From NCBI GenBank assembly GCA_013450215.1, contig JACDSH010000004.1, forward strand, positions 1-61,751: a stretch of DNA of 61,751 bases, read 5' to 3'. The position numbers and the translations under genes are program-made. Every line of letters starts with the position of its first letter. Within the stretch, counting starts at the first letter, position 1. Source of the DNA: Nitrosospira sp. Its GTDB lineage: Bacteria; Pseudomonadota; Gammaproteobacteria; Burkholderiales; Nitrosomonadaceae. Positions 18,003-27,711 of this stretch are shown piece by piece. The notes beneath the pieces are model-generated. The model saw only the letters and a program-made list of their open reading frames with translations. It made no database searches and was not told the DNA's origin.

Positions 18003-18337
18003 TCGCTCCCATGCAAATCGGCAAGATAGTGCCGCCCCGTCCTCTGGTCGGCATCCATGCGATCGAACGACTATTGCTGCGCTATGTGTTCGCACCGGTA
18101 CCGGAAGCGAAGTTGATCGTCGCGGTGATCTGTCAGGGGATCGCCGATGCCGCTTCGAGCGACGATTATCAGCGGCGCAGAGCGTGCCGATTTCTGCAGG
18201 GATTTCACCTTGAATATCTGGCAGATCTGGTCGAACTGAACCCGGAATTCGTGCGTGAAGTGGCGCGCCGGGCACGCTACCTCACCGCCGAACAATCCCC
18301 TCATCCACAACATTCAATGAAGATAGGTGCAAGATGA
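17999..18337 (+). CDS. Small conserved phage protein, unknown function
   Basis: A 112-residue protein. The start is taken as GTG at 17999, in a GTGA overlap with the nuclease stop and 5 bases after a GGAGG-like site; ATG 18011 is an alternative. The sequence is helical and basic ([18 protein letters not shown] tail). It overlaps the primase gene by 4 bases, so it belongs to the replication operon. Confidence 0.6.
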   Translation: MIAPMQIGKIVPPRPLVGIHAIERLLLRYVFAPVPEAKLIVAVICQGIADAASSDDYQRRRACRFLQGFHLEYLADLVELNPEFVREVARRARYLTAEQSPHPQHSMKIGAR

Positions 18338-20649
18338 TGGATTTTAACGACAGTACGGCTCAAATAGGCAACAGATACGAAGAAGGTCGCGAGGAGATTC
18401 GACAAGCGTTGCTCGCCCGACTGGAATCGGTACTAACCACGATATTTCCGGCCGGCAAGGTGAGGCATGGCAAGTTCTACATCGGCGATGTGCTGGGTAG
18501 TCCAGGCGACAGCCTGGAGATTGTGCTCTACGGCGAGAAAGCCGGACTGTGGACCGATCGTGCCGACAACACCGGTGGTGACATCTTTCACCTCCTTGCC
18601 GGATATTTGAGGTTAAACGCCCAAACTGAGTTTCCGCAGGTGTTGCAGGCGGTGCGTGGCATGCTGGGACAGGTTCAGGTAGTCCCCATGCGCAAATCCA
18701 AACCCGCCCAGCCGGTCGATGATCTTGGTCCTGCCACCGCCAAGTGGGATTACCTGGATGCCGCCGGCAACCTGATCGCGGTGGTGTCCCGCTTTGATCC
18801 CGCACCCGGTCGCAAGGAATTCCGTCCGTGGGACGCCAAGCGCCGCAGAAAAGCCCCACCGGAACCGCGGCCGCTCTACAACCAGCCCGGCATGAGTACC
18901 TCCAACGCCGTAGTGCTGGTCGAGGGCGAGAAATGTGCGCAGGCGTTAATTGATGCCGGCATCTGTGCCACCACCGCCATGCATGGCGCCAACGCACCGG
19001 TCAATAAAACGGACTGGTCGCCATTAGCAGGCAAGACGGTGGTGATCTGGCCAGACCACGACAAGCCGGGTTCGAACTATGCAATGACTGCGGCTGACGC
19101 TGTACTGGCGGCGGGCGCCACCTCGTGTGTGGTGCTGTTGCCCCCTGATGACAAACCCGAAGGCTGGGATACGGCCGATGCAATCGTTGAAGGGTTTGAT
19201 GTCGCCGGATTCATCGTTCGCGGTCCGCGCCTGCAAATGCAGTTGCCGGTCGATGCGCCAGTGGCTGACTCCAACGTTGCCAGCGCGTCCAACCTGCCAT
19301 CAGATGGTGACAACGCGGTATGGGGCAGCGAGGACGCGCTCGCCTTAAGTTTCACCCGGCGCTATCAGAACGACTGGCGCTACGTTGCGAAGTGGGGCAA
19401 GTGGCTGATGTGGGATGGACAGCGCTGGTGCACCGAGGACACGCTTGCGGCCACGGATCTGGTTCGCCACGTTTGCAGGCAAGCAGCACTCAAGGCATCC
19501 AGTCCCAAAACAGCGGTCAAGCTCGCAGGGGCCAGCACCATGGGCGGCGTCGAGCGCTTGGCGCGCGCCGATCGTCGTCACGCCGGTACGGCCGATGAGT
19601 GGGACGCTGATATCTGGCTGTTGAACACCCCGGGCGGTGTGGTGGATCTGCGTACCGGGCGCATCCGTACACACAGCCGTACCGATCGGATGACCAAGGT
19701 CTCGACCGCTGTCCCTCGAGGTGACTGTCAGACCTGGCGCGCGTTTCTGTCGGACGTGACCGGGGGCGATGCCGAACTGATGGCGTACCTGCAGATCATG
19801 GCCGGTTATTGCCTGACGGGGGTCACGAGCGAACATGCGCTGTTCTTTCTGTACGGTACTGGCGCCAATGGCAAGTCGGTCTTCGTGACAGTGCTTGCGA
19901 CCATCCTCGGCGACTACGCGGCCAATGCACCTATGGACACTTTTATGGAAACACGCTCTGACCGCCACCCCACCGATCTTGCGGGGCTGCGCGGTGCGCG
20001 CTTTGTGGCGTCGATTGAAACCGAGCAAGGCCGGCGCTGGAACGAATCGAAGATCAAGACCATCACGGGTGGCGACAAGGTGTCGGCCCGTTTCATGCGG
20101 CAGGACTTCTTCGAGTACGTACCGCAATTCAAGCTCGTCATCGCCGGCAATCACAAGCCCTCGATCCGCAACGTGGACGAGGCGATGAAGCGGCGGCTGC
20201 ACATGATTCCGTTCACCGTGACGATTCCGCCCGAGCGCCGCGACAGCAAGCTCACCGGCAAACTCCTGCAGGAGCGCGACGGCATCCTGGCTTGGGCGCT
20301 GGAAGGTTGTCTTCTCTGGCAGCGCTTAGGGCTACACCGCCCGCAAAGTGTGATGGCCGCGACCGAAGAATACTTCGAGGCCGAGGATGCAATGGGCCGC
20401 TGGTTGGAGGAGCGCTGTGTGACGCAGGCCAATGCCAAGGCGTTGACTTTCGAGCTCTTTGCCGACTGGAAACAGTGGGCCGAATCCAACGGCGAATTCT
20501 TGGGATCGATGCGCCGATTTACGGACGCATTGATCACACGCCGGTTCGAAAAATGGCGCGCCACGGGAGGCGTGCGCGGGTTCAGAGGCATCGGACTCAA
20601 AGAGCCGACCAGCATTCCGCGCTCAACCTACCCCTACAACGACAACTGA
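18334..20649 (+). CDS. P4-type primase-helicase
   Basis: A 771-residue fused replication protein. The N-terminal third is a primase with a Toprim-like region ([20 protein letters not shown], then [11 protein letters not shown]). The C-terminal half is a D5/P4-type superfamily 3 helicase: Walker [15 protein letters not shown] at about residue 508, then [13 protein letters not shown] (arginine/sensor motif) and [13 protein letters not shown]. It would synthesise primers and unwind phage DNA at the origin. Last gene of the tightly overlapping cluster that begins at 13808. Confidence 0.9.
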   Translation: MMDFNDSTAQIGNRYEEGREEIRQALLARLESVLTTIFPAGKVRHGKFYIGDVLGSPGDSLEIVLYGEKAGLWTDRADNTGGDIFHLLAGYLRLNAQTEFPQVLQAVRGMLGQVQVVPMRKSKPAQPVDDLGPATAKWDYLDAAGNLIAVVSRFDPAPGRKEFRPWDAKRRRKAPPEPRPLYNQPGMSTSNAVVLVEGEKCAQALIDAGICATTAMHGANAPVNKTDWSPLAGKTVVIWPDHDKPGSNYAMTAADAVLAAGATSCVVLLPPDDKPEGWDTADAIVEGFDVAGFIVRGPRLQMQLPVDAPVADSNVASASNLPSDGDNAVWGSEDALALSFTRRYQNDWRYVAKWGKWLMWDGQRWCTEDTLAATDLVRHVCRQAALKASSPKTAVKLAGASTMGGVERLARADRRHAGTADEWDADIWLLNTPGGVVDLRTGRIRTHSRTDRMTKVSTAVPRGDCQTWRAFLSDVTGGDAELMAYLQIMAGYCLTGVTSEHALFFLYGTGANGKSVFVTVLATILGDYAANAPMDTFMETRSDRHPTDLAGLRGARFVASIETEQGRRWNESKIKTITGGDKVSARFMRQDFFEYVPQFKLVIAGNHKPSIRNVDEAMKRRLHMIPFTVTIPPERRDSKLTGKLLQERDGILAWALEGCLLWQRLGLHRPQSVMAATEEYFEAEDAMGRWLEERCVTQANAKALTFELFADWKQWAESNGEFLGSMRRFTDALITRRFEKWRATGGVRGFRGIGLKEPTSIPRSTYPYNDN

Positions 20650-20658
20650 GGATAGACC

Positions 20659-21372
20659 ATGACTCCAAATCATTGTTTCTTATGGCCGGTGACACAGATG
20701 ACACAGGGTGTCGGACAAGTAATTGAAATACCAATCCGGCGGCGGATTTCCCCTCGAGTGACGCATAAGACACCATACAACGTTAGTTTCTCACGCGAGG
20801 GCGCATACGCAGGTTATGGAAAGTTACGACATGCTGCGGCATCTGCGTCACTCGCTGATTTTGCAGAGCCAGAATTCCCGGTCCACGCCGGTGGGCGCAC
20901 CAGCCTGTTGGCCCTTGATCTGGGCACCACCACCGGTTGGGCGCTGCGCGCACCGGAGGGCCAGATCGCCCACGGGTTTGTGAGTTTCAAATCGCAGCGC
21001 TTCGAGGGCGGTGGCATGCGCTACCTGCGCTTTCGCCGTTGGTTGACCGAAGTGAAAGCCACCGTGGTCGGCACACAGGGCCTTGGCGCCGTTTATTTCG
21101 AGGAGGTGAGGCGGCATATGGGGGTGGACGCTGCGCACGTCTATGGCGGCCTCTTGGCCACGCTCACCGCCTGGTGCGAGCACCACCAGATCCCGTACCA
21201 GGGTGTACCGGTGGGGACGATCAAGAAGTTTGCGACTGGTCGTGGCAATGCGGGGAAGGACGAGATGATCGTGGCGATGCGGGAGCGGGGTCACGCCGTG
21301 ACCGACGACAACGAGGCCGATGCGCTGGCGATTCTGCATTGGGCCATTGATACGCAAGGAGAAAACGCATGA
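20659..21372 (+). CDS. RuvC-like Holliday junction resolvase of phage
   Basis: A 237-residue frame. Residues 82-237 form an RNase H-fold resolvase: LLALDLGTTTGWAL (first Asp), VYFEEVRRHMG (Glu) and TDDNEADALAILHWA (paired acidic residues). GTIKKFATGRGNAGKDEMI is the usual connecting motif. The first 80 residues look unlike the family and may be partly untranslated; the start is uncertain although GAGGA precedes it. Resolves branched DNA made during phage recombination. Overlaps the next gene by 4 bases. Confidence 0.82.
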   Translation: MTPNHCFLWPVTQMTQGVGQVIEIPIRRRISPRVTHKTPYNVSFSREGAYAGYGKLRHAAASASLADFAEPEFPVHAGGRTSLLALDLGTTTGWALRAPEGQIAHGFVSFKSQRFEGGGMRYLRFRRWLTEVKATVVGTQGLGAVYFEEVRRHMGVDAAHVYGGLLATLTAWCEHHQIPYQGVPVGTIKKFATGRGNAGKDEMIVAMRERGHAVTDDNEADALAILHWAIDTQGENA

Positions 21373-21953
21373 ACACCGAAATCTCGATTGGCCTTTTCCC
21401 TGAACACCTCAACGGCCACCAGGTGCTTGTCGCCGATGGACGAGAAGTACATTCCTTCCTCGAATCGAGGCAGAAATTTACAACCTGGATTCGTCGCCGC
21501 ATCCGTCAATACGACTTCGCCCAGGGTGTTGACTACTTGAGTTTCCAATCGGTGAATCAAGTTCCACACCAGGGAGGCACACGGCTGGTGGTCACTGAAA
21601 CATTCCATGTCTCCCTCGACATGGCCCGCGAACTGGCGATGATTGAAAGGACGGCGGTTGGCAAACGGGTCCGGCAATATTTCATTGCCTGCGAACGCCA
21701 ACTCATCGAACGGGCCATCATGATTGAACCTGAGCCAGATCTGTCCGAAGTTCACCTTCACGCGCTTTGCATTGACCTGCGTTACGCCGACCGAGCCGCT
21801 ATCAACCGACAGGCATGGGCAGATGTGGCCGGTGAAAACACCGCCCGCTTTCATGCGCGCCGTGAGGTGTTGCTGCGTCAACAACGCGAACTCCGCATTC
21901 GGGCAGTGCATCGGTCGCTGAGGACATTTGATTGCCCGGTCTGGGCGCAATAA
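21369..21953 (+). CDS. AntA/AntB-type antirepressor
   Basis: A 194-residue protein with the AntA domain: LVADGREVHSFLESRQKFTT, IRQYDFAQGVDYLSFQ and HVSLDMARELAMIERTAVGK ending GKRVRQYFIACERQL. It is the second antirepressor in this prophage besides the BRO protein at 14505. The C-terminal 80 residues carry a separate Arg-rich helical region. Overlaps the resolvase by 4 bases. Confidence 0.85.
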   Translation: MNTEISIGLFPEHLNGHQVLVADGREVHSFLESRQKFTTWIRRRIRQYDFAQGVDYLSFQSVNQVPHQGGTRLVVTETFHVSLDMARELAMIERTAVGKRVRQYFIACERQLIERAIMIEPEPDLSEVHLHALCIDLRYADRAAINRQAWADVAGENTARFHARREVLLRQQRELRIRAVHRSLRTFDCPVWAQ

Positions 21954-21957
21954 GAAA

Positions 21958-22167
21958 ATGAATATGAAAATACCTCAACCCCACTACCGTTGCCCGCTGG
22001 GCAAACTTCAACCCCAGACCACCGACCTTAATGCGATCAAGGAAGCCGGCTGGCGCGAGCAGCACATCCTGGTGGTGAACGAAACCGATGATCGGCTGGA
22101 CTTCATCGAGCGCGAGATCGTGCGCAGGATTGGCGAGCGTCTGTACGGAAGGACTCACCATGAGTAA
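21958..22167 (+). CDS. Small phage protein, unknown function
   Basis: A 69-residue protein from the ATG at 21958 (MNMKIPQPHYRCPLGKLQ). It has HILVVNETDDRLDFIEREIV and a basic C-terminus. It overlaps the DUF6362 gene by 8 bases. It is conserved-looking in position but has no recognisable motif. Confidence 0.6.
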   Translation: MNMKIPQPHYRCPLGKLQPQTTDLNAIKEAGWREQHILVVNETDDRLDFIEREIVRRIGERLYGRTHHE

Positions 22168-22555
22168 GTGGACGATTGATGAAGTGGCAGCATGCTTCGT
22201 GCAGGCAGCAGAAACAGCGCGGCGACTGCCGCCAGGTAGGGCGCAAGGTTATTTCAACAGCTGGTCGATGTTGGCCTTCCAGGTGCCTGATCGCTACCCG
22301 GATCCGCAGTGCATTGGTCGGCCCATGCCGCCGGGTCCGGCGGACATCGAGCGGATGTTGGAGACGATGCGCTGGGTGCAGTGGCTCGATCCCGAATCAC
22401 GGCACATCGTGTGGATGCGGGCGGACGGATGCGAGTGGTCGCAGATCGCCAGACGCTTCGGTTGTGCGGTCCGGACGGCGCAGCGCAGACGCGATAATGC
22501 GTTGTCCATCGTGACACAACACCTGAATGGAGTAGAGGTAGTTTCGGCAAGTTGA
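22160..22555 (+). CDS. DUF6362 protein, sigma-like HTH
   Basis: A 131-residue protein from ATG 22160. The N-terminus WTIDEVAACFVQAAETARRL and QGYFNSWSMLAFQ fit DUF6362. The C-terminal half is a sigma-70 region-4-like HTH: ADGCEWSQIARRFGCAVRTA followed by QRRRDNALSIV. Its site just before the late genes suggests a late-gene activator; that is inferred. Confidence 0.72.
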   Translation: MSKWTIDEVAACFVQAAETARRLPPGRAQGYFNSWSMLAFQVPDRYPDPQCIGRPMPPGPADIERMLETMRWVQWLDPESRHIVWMRADGCEWSQIARRFGCAVRTAQRRRDNALSIVTQHLNGVEVVSAS

Positions 22556-22694
22556 TCGAAGTTGCGTACTCCTGCGTCAGAATGAGGACTGGTGCGGGTT
22601 TGGAGCGTTTTTAGGGGTGTCACGTTTGGCGGGTTTTATGCTATTATTTGTGTCATAGTCAGAACAAGAGCGTTCAGACAAAACCATACTCCAA

Positions 22695-22717
22695 ACCGCC
22701 CTCGTGGCGGTTTTTTT
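22695..22717 (+). terminator. Hairpin-T terminator before the methyltransferase gene
   Basis: ACCGCC (22695-22700) pairs with GGCGGT (22706-22711) around CTCGT, followed by seven Ts. It ends 7 bases before the methyltransferase ATG, closing the early operon or attenuating this gene. The same 24-base hairpin is repeated exactly at 30734-30757. Confidence 0.7.
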
Positions 22718-22723
22718 ACGCAC

Positions 22724-23965
22724 ATGCAAACACTCAATATCGAATACCGTCCGGTAGACTCGCTGATCCCTTACGCGAACAATGCCCGCACCCACTCGGA
22801 CGAGCAATTGGCACAGATTGCCGCCAGTATCCGTGAATTCGGCTTCAACAATCCGATCCTGGTGGATGGGGAGCGCGGGTTAATTGCTGGTCACGGCAGA
22901 CTGCTCGGTGCGCGCAAACTGGGGCTGACCACTGTGCCGGTGATTGAACTCGCGCACCTCTCCCCCACACAAAAGCGCGCTTACATTCTGGCCGACAATC
23001 GCTTAGCCGAGAGTGCAGGCTGGGACAACGAGTTGCTATCCCTTGAACTGGCGGATCTGTCAGCGGCGGAATTCGATCTGGACCTGCTGGGCTTTAGCGC
23101 CGATGAACTCGATAAATTGCTCGATAGCGAGAACACCGGACTGACCGATGATGACGCTGTACCTGAGGTCACCGAGTCGGCAATCTCCAAATCCGGTGAT
23201 GTGTGGTTGCTCGGTGAGCACAAGCTGCTGTGTGGGGACGCCACCAAGGCAGAAGATTACAAAGCATTGCTCGGGGATGAGCTGGCCGACATGACGGTCA
23301 CCGACCCGCCGTACAACGTCAACTACGCCAACACGGCCAAAGACAAGCTGCGCGGCACCCACAGACCGATCTTGAACGACAACATGGGCGAAGGGTTCTC
23401 CGCATTCCTGCTTGCGACCTGCCAAAACATTCTTGCGGTCACTAAGGGTGCGGTCTATATCGCGATGAGTTCATCTGAGCTAGACACGCTGCAATCGGCA
23501 TTCCGTGCCGCTGGTGGCAAGTGGTCAACGTTTGTCATCTGGGCGAAGAACACGTTTACGATGGGCCGCGCCGATTACCAGCGCCAGTACGAGCCGATTC
23601 TCTACGGTTGGAAGGATGGCTCACAGCACTACTGGTGCGGTGCGCGCGACCAGGGCGATGTGTGGCAGATCAAGAAACCACACAAGAACGATCTTCATCC
23701 AACCATGAAGCCCGTGGAGTTGATGGAGCGCGCGGTGCGCAACAGCAGCAAGACGCGCGACATCGTACTGGACCCCTTCGGTGGTTCGGGCACCACGCTG
23801 ATCGCCTGTGAGAAATCAGGCCGTCGCGCACGGTTGATGGAATTGGATCCGAAGTACGCCGATGTAATTATTCGGCGCTTCCAGGATTACACCGGTAAGC
23901 AGGTCACGCGTCAAAGCGACGGAGTGAGCTTCAATGCGCTGTGTCCGGAAACGGGCGCCGCTTAG
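22724..23965 (+). CDS. ParB-N / DNA methyltransferase fusion
   Basis: A 413-residue protein from ATG 22724. Residues 1-110 are a ParB/Srx nuclease-like domain (SLIPYANNARTHSDEQLAQI and LIAGHGRLLGARKLG). Residues 165-400 are a beta-class N6-adenine or N4-cytosine methyltransferase: motif IV TDPPYN at about 196 comes before motif I LDPFGGSGTTLIACE at about 349. Such fusions are common in HK97-like phages, protecting phage DNA from restriction or changing host methylation. No matching restriction gene is present. Confidence 0.88.
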   Translation: MQTLNIEYRPVDSLIPYANNARTHSDEQLAQIAASIREFGFNNPILVDGERGLIAGHGRLLGARKLGLTTVPVIELAHLSPTQKRAYILADNRLAESAGWDNELLSLELADLSAAEFDLDLLGFSADELDKLLDSENTGLTDDDAVPEVTESAISKSGDVWLLGEHKLLCGDATKAEDYKALLGDELADMTVTDPPYNVNYANTAKDKLRGTHRPILNDNMGEGFSAFLLATCQNILAVTKGAVYIAMSSSELDTLQSAFRAAGGKWSTFVIWAKNTFTMGRADYQRQYEPILYGWKDGSQHYWCGARDQGDVWQIKKPHKNDLHPTMKPVELMERAVRNSSKTRDIVLDPFGGSGTTLIACEKSGRRARLMELDPKYADVIIRRFQDYTGKQVTRQSDGVSFNALCPETGAA

Positions 23966-24067
23966 TGGCGGCAGATCCACAATCAATAATGATCTGTGAA
24001 GTGCTTGCCTTCTCGGCCGAACAGAGCGTGAATGGGGTTGTCGCAACCCAACCAGAGAAGGCCCATC

Positions 24068-24325
24068 ATGAAAAACGAAAACGAATTTGTAGCTGAGATG
24101 ACCCGCAAAAACGCACGCGAGTCCCTGGTCAATGCGCGCAACACCCTGGCGCGCGCGCTGCAGGAAATGGACAGCTTTGTGGCGAAGTTTGACGCCGCTG
24201 CCACCGATGGTGATCGTGCCAAGATTCTCAACTGGACGATCAACCACCTGGTCTCGAGCATCCAGCCCAATCTGCGCATCGACATGCTGGCCGATAGCCA
24301 GAGTGAGCTGGCCAAACGGGGCTAA
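24068..24325 (+). CDS. Small phage protein, unknown
   Basis: An 85-residue helical protein from ATG 24068 (MKNENEFVAEMTRKNARESL) with an AGAAGG site 5 bases upstream. It looks like a coiled-coil (NTLARALQEMDSFVAKFDAA). Convergent with the DUF3489 gene 11 bases away. Function unknown. Confidence 0.6.
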   Translation: MKNENEFVAEMTRKNARESLVNARNTLARALQEMDSFVAKFDAAATDGDRAKILNWTINHLVSSIQPNLRIDMLADSQSELAKRG

Positions 24326-24336
24326 AGGGCATCCTC

Positions 24337-24846
24337 TCAGGCACCGATGCGGTACACACGCTCGCCACCAGATTCTTTGCTGGAGTCGATGGTGAGCCCG
24401 AGCTTCTTCTTGAACGCGCCAGCAAACGTACCACGCACTGTGTGCGATTGCCATGAAGTCGCCTCACAGATCTGTGCGATGGTCGCCCCCTCGGGGCGCT
24501 GCAACATCGCAATCACCTGCGCCTGTTTGCTCCCCTCTCGCATGCGGGGTTTGGCTGCTTTAGCTTGTGCTGCCTCAGCGTTGGCGATGACGGCATTGAG
24601 TGCGGCAAGCGTGACCGGGCCGCGTGCTGGTGCAGGTCGTGGCATACCGAGCGCGTCGTAGCCCTCGGCGGCAACGCACCAATGCACACCGTCACGGGTG
24701 ATCAGGGCGCGATTAGAAAGCGCATCGATTACTTGCTTGCGTGCACCCCCCTTCAAGTTGTCGGGGAACCAGCTGAGCCGTCCCTCGGTGTGGTGAATGG
24801 CGTGAGCGAGGATGGCGTGTTGTGAGGCGCTGAGTTGTGGGGTCAT
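24337..24846 (-). CDS. DUF3489 domain protein
   Basis: A 169-residue protein on the minus strand, from ATG 24846 with AAAGGAG upstream. The C-terminal half has the DUF3489 motif: [37 protein letters not shown] and [16 protein letters not shown], a winged-helix-like fold. The N-terminal half repeats a similar weak HTH pattern. The family is common in prophages and islands, with no established role. It runs opposite to the surrounding phage genes, so it is probably expressed independently, perhaps in the lysogen. Confidence 0.8.
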   Translation of the reverse strand: MTPQLSASQHAILAHAIHHTEGRLSWFPDNLKGGARKQVIDALSNRALITRDGVHWCVAAEGYDALGMPRPAPARGPVTLAALNAVIANAEAAQAKAAKPRMREGSKQAQVIAMLQRPEGATIAQICEATSWQSHTVRGTFAGAFKKKLGLTIDSSKESGGERVYRIGA

Positions 24847-24961
24847 GTGATGCTCCTTTGTGGTTGATGACAGCGACATGAACACTTCATTTTGGAAGTT
24901 AATCAACTCAATTCTGCAGAAGATTCCAGCACCGTCTGTTACTGGTTATTGATTCTCCGCC

Positions 24962-25369
24962 ATGCCGCGTAAAGCGCCCACGCCCTGCCGACACCCGAGT
25001 TGTGGTGCGGTGCTGGCGCAGCCTGGCTACTGCGACGTCCACCGGACAGATCAGCGTCAATGGGACAGCACTGCTCGCAAGCGCCAACGGCAGGCGAGTC
25101 GCGCTTTGCCGACCAACAGCGCGGCCTGGCGCGCCATCCGTGCGCACGTACTTCGTGAAGAACCGTTATGCCGGGCGTGCCAACAACGAGGTGTTCTGCG
25201 TGCAGCAAGCGTGGTAGATCACATCAATGGAAATAGTCACAACAATGAACCATCGAATTTGCAATCAGTCTGCGGTCCGTGTCACGCCGCTGTTACCGCA
25301 CGACACGATGGCGGTTTCGGAAACCCGAGGGTTCGCCGTAAAAGCGGCGTGGCTAACCGATGCAAATGA
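24962..25369 (+). CDS. HNH endonuclease
   Basis: A 135-residue protein with the HNH motif VVDHINGNSHNNEPSNLQSV and CGPCHAAVTARH, and paired Cys (CRACQQRG) for zinc. Directly upstream of terS, as in HK97, where the HNH protein assists terminase cutting at cos. The overall order is the classic HNH-terS-terL-portal. Confidence 0.88.
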   Translation: MPRKAPTPCRHPSCGAVLAQPGYCDVHRTDQRQWDSTARKRQRQASRALPTNSAAWRAIRAHVLREEPLCRACQQRGVLRAASVVDHINGNSHNNEPSNLQSVCGPCHAAVTARHDGGFGNPRVRRKSGVANRCK

Positions 25370-25414
25370 CATATGACAATGGGGTGGTGGTGTCTAATAT
25401 CTACAATGTAATCA

Positions 25415-25500
25415 ATGAGATGCGTGCGCTTGCACAGATTTTTGCGCGTGCAAATTGAAACTTTTTTTCTTGTGCGCAATGCGCCTATGAAAGATGGAAT
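25415..25500. other. Candidate cos/packaging region
   Basis: The 165-base gap between the HNH gene and terS holds repeated GTGCGC/TTGCGCGTGCAAA-type segments and an A/T run. In HK97-like phages cos lies near here. No defined nick site can be read from one sequence, so this is only a location-based suggestion. Confidence 0.25.
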
Positions 25501-25534
25501 TTTCCAATATTCAACCCACAAGGATGCAATCCAC

Positions 25535-25999
25535 ATGGCTGGACGTAAGCCGCTGCCGCTGGCGATCAAACAGATCAAGGGAACCGTGCAGAAATGCCGC
25601 ACGAACCTTAACGAACCGCGGCCTACGACAACATTGAGCAGCCCGCCCGATTACATGAGTGATGTGGCCAAGGAGGCTTGGACCTACGCCATCACCAACT
25701 CCCCGCCCGGGCTCTTGTCAGCTCTGGACGGCGCGGTGCTCGAGCGCTGGGCCAACTGCTCAGGCCTGTACCGCGAGGCGCTGGCCAAGATCAATCGCGC
25801 CGGGGTGTCCGGGATGATCATCAAGACGCCGAGCGGCATCTTGCGTCGCTCGCCGCTGATGGATGTAATCCGCGAGTTGGCCATGGAGATGAAGGTCTAC
25901 GAGACGGAGATGGGGTTTACCCCTGCGGCGCGCTCGCGAATTTCAGCACCCAGTGATACGCCACGGGACAACGACCCCTGGTCTGACATCGCAGGCTGA
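25535..25999 (+). CDS. terS: Terminase small subunit, P27 family
   Basis: A 154-residue protein from ATG 25535 (MAGRKPLPLAIKQIKGT), with AAGGATG upstream; longer in-frame starts at 25415 and 25487 lack support. It shows the P27 family pattern with AKEAWTYAIT and ERWANCSGLYREALAKINRA. It recognises phage DNA for packaging. Shares one base with terL. Confidence 0.85.
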   Translation: MAGRKPLPLAIKQIKGTVQKCRTNLNEPRPTTTLSSPPDYMSDVAKEAWTYAITNSPPGLLSALDGAVLERWANCSGLYREALAKINRAGVSGMIIKTPSGILRRSPLMDVIRELAMEMKVYETEMGFTPAARSRISAPSDTPRDNDPWSDIAG

Positions 26000-27711
26000 T
26001 GGCACCACGCAACTATGCCGCTGTTGCGCGCCAGTACGCCCGGGACGTGGTGGCGGGCAGAATTTCGACCTGCAAATGGGCGCGCCAAGCCTGTCAGCGC
26101 CAATTGGATGACCTGGAGCGCTTCAAGGGGCCGGACAGTGCTTACCGGTTCAATCCAAAGCTCAACGACAAGTCTGGCAAGGCGTTCACACCCGCCGACA
26201 ACCTGTGCGCGTTCATCGAGCGCCTGGCGCATGTGAAGGGGCCGCTGGCCGCAATGCCTATCCACCTGGAGCCATGGCAGGTGTTTGTCCTCACCACCGT
26301 GTTCGGGTGGATCAAGCCGGACGGCAAGCGGCGGTTCCGACGGTCGTTCGTAGAAATCCCGCGCGGGAATGCCAAGTCGACAATTTCTTCGGCGCTGGCG
26401 CTGTACATGATGGCCGCCGATGGCGAAGGCGGTGCGGAGGTCTATTCGCTGGCTACGACTCGTGATCAGGCGCGGATAGTGTTTGGCGACGCGCAGACGA
26501 TGGCCAGGCAGTCGGCCGGGTTCCGCAACCGATTCGGCGTCACGGTGGGGGCCCACAACATCCATGTCCTGAAGACCGGCTCCAAGTTCGAAGCACTGTC
26601 GGCAGAAGGCTCAACGCTTGACGGCCTGAACATTCACTTTGGCTGCATCGATGAACTGCACGCGCACAAGACGCGCACCGTCTATGACGTGGTGGAAACC
26701 GGTACCGGCAAGCGCGACAACTCGCTTCTGTGGGTGATCACCACCGCCGGCAGTAACCGAGCCGGCATCTGCTACGAGGTACGAACCTTCGTCACCAAAT
26801 TACTCGATGGCGTGTTCGAAGACGACAGCCAGTTCGGCATTATTTATGGCTTGGATGATGGGGACGACTGGGTCACCGAAGCGTCGCTAATCAAGGCCAA
26901 CCCCAACTGGGGCGTGTCGGTGCGACCCGAGGTGTTGCTGCCGTTGCAGGCCAAGGCCATGCAGTTGCCCAGTGCGGTCAATAACTTCAAGACCAAGCAC
27001 TTGAACGAGTGGGTCAATGCCGACACCTCCTGGATGGATATGCGTGCCTGGGACCGCTGTGCAAACCCGAGTATGACGCTTGCGGCGTATGCCGGGCAGC
27101 CGTGCTGGATCGGCTTGGATCTGGCGAGCAAGACCGATATCGCAGCCTTGGTGCTGGTGTTCGCGCACCAGGAGATCGAGGGCGCGTTCGCGGTGTTTGC
27201 TCGCTACTACCTGCCGGAGGACACGGTGCACGCCAATGGCAACAGTCAGTACCCGGGCTGGATGGGCAGCGGGCGGCTAACGGTGACACCTGGCAATGTG
27301 ATTGATTTCAGCTGGATCGAGGCTGACCTGATTGAGTTCGTGTCACTACACGCGGTGCAGGCGGTGGCCTTTGATCCGTTCCAGGCGACACAACTGTCCA
27401 CACGAATGATGAGCGAGGGCTTACCGATGATTGAAGTGCGTCCGACGGTGCTCAATTTCTCGGAACCGATGAAGACGTTAGAGGCGTTGGTGCTGCAAGG
27501 TAAATTAATTCATGACGGCGACCCGGTGCTCGGCTGGATGGCCAGCAACGTAGTGGCGCACCTGGATGCAAAGGACAACATCTACCCGAGGAAGGAACGC
27601 CCTGAGAACAAGATCGACGGCATCGTGGCACTGATCATGGCGCTGTCGCGCGCTTTTCTTCCCGGTGACTCGGTGGTGCTGGGCGCGGACTATGAACTGG
27701 TCATGCTCTGA
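25999..27711 (+). CDS. terL: Terminase large subunit
   Basis: A 570-residue packaging motor and nuclease. Walker A-like EIPRGNAKSTISSALALY at about residue 115-135, Walker B FGCIDELHAHKTR near 213-225, and a nuclease domain starting at CWIGLDLASKTDIAALVLVF (about 370), with further acidic residues toward the C-terminus. It cuts concatemers and drives DNA into the prohead. Standard length for HK97-type TerL. Confidence 0.93.
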   Translation: MAPRNYAAVARQYARDVVAGRISTCKWARQACQRQLDDLERFKGPDSAYRFNPKLNDKSGKAFTPADNLCAFIERLAHVKGPLAAMPIHLEPWQVFVLTTVFGWIKPDGKRRFRRSFVEIPRGNAKSTISSALALYMMAADGEGGAEVYSLATTRDQARIVFGDAQTMARQSAGFRNRFGVTVGAHNIHVLKTGSKFEALSAEGSTLDGLNIHFGCIDELHAHKTRTVYDVVETGTGKRDNSLLWVITTAGSNRAGICYEVRTFVTKLLDGVFEDDSQFGIIYGLDDGDDWVTEASLIKANPNWGVSVRPEVLLPLQAKAMQLPSAVNNFKTKHLNEWVNADTSWMDMRAWDRCANPSMTLAAYAGQPCWIGLDLASKTDIAALVLVFAHQEIEGAFAVFARYYLPEDTVHANGNSQYPGWMGSGRLTVTPGNVIDFSWIEADLIEFVSLHAVQAVAFDPFQATQLSTRMMSEGLPMIEVRPTVLNFSEPMKTLEALVLQGKLIHDGDPVLGWMASNVVAHLDAKDNIYPRKERPENKIDGIVALIMALSRAFLPGDSVVLGADYELVML

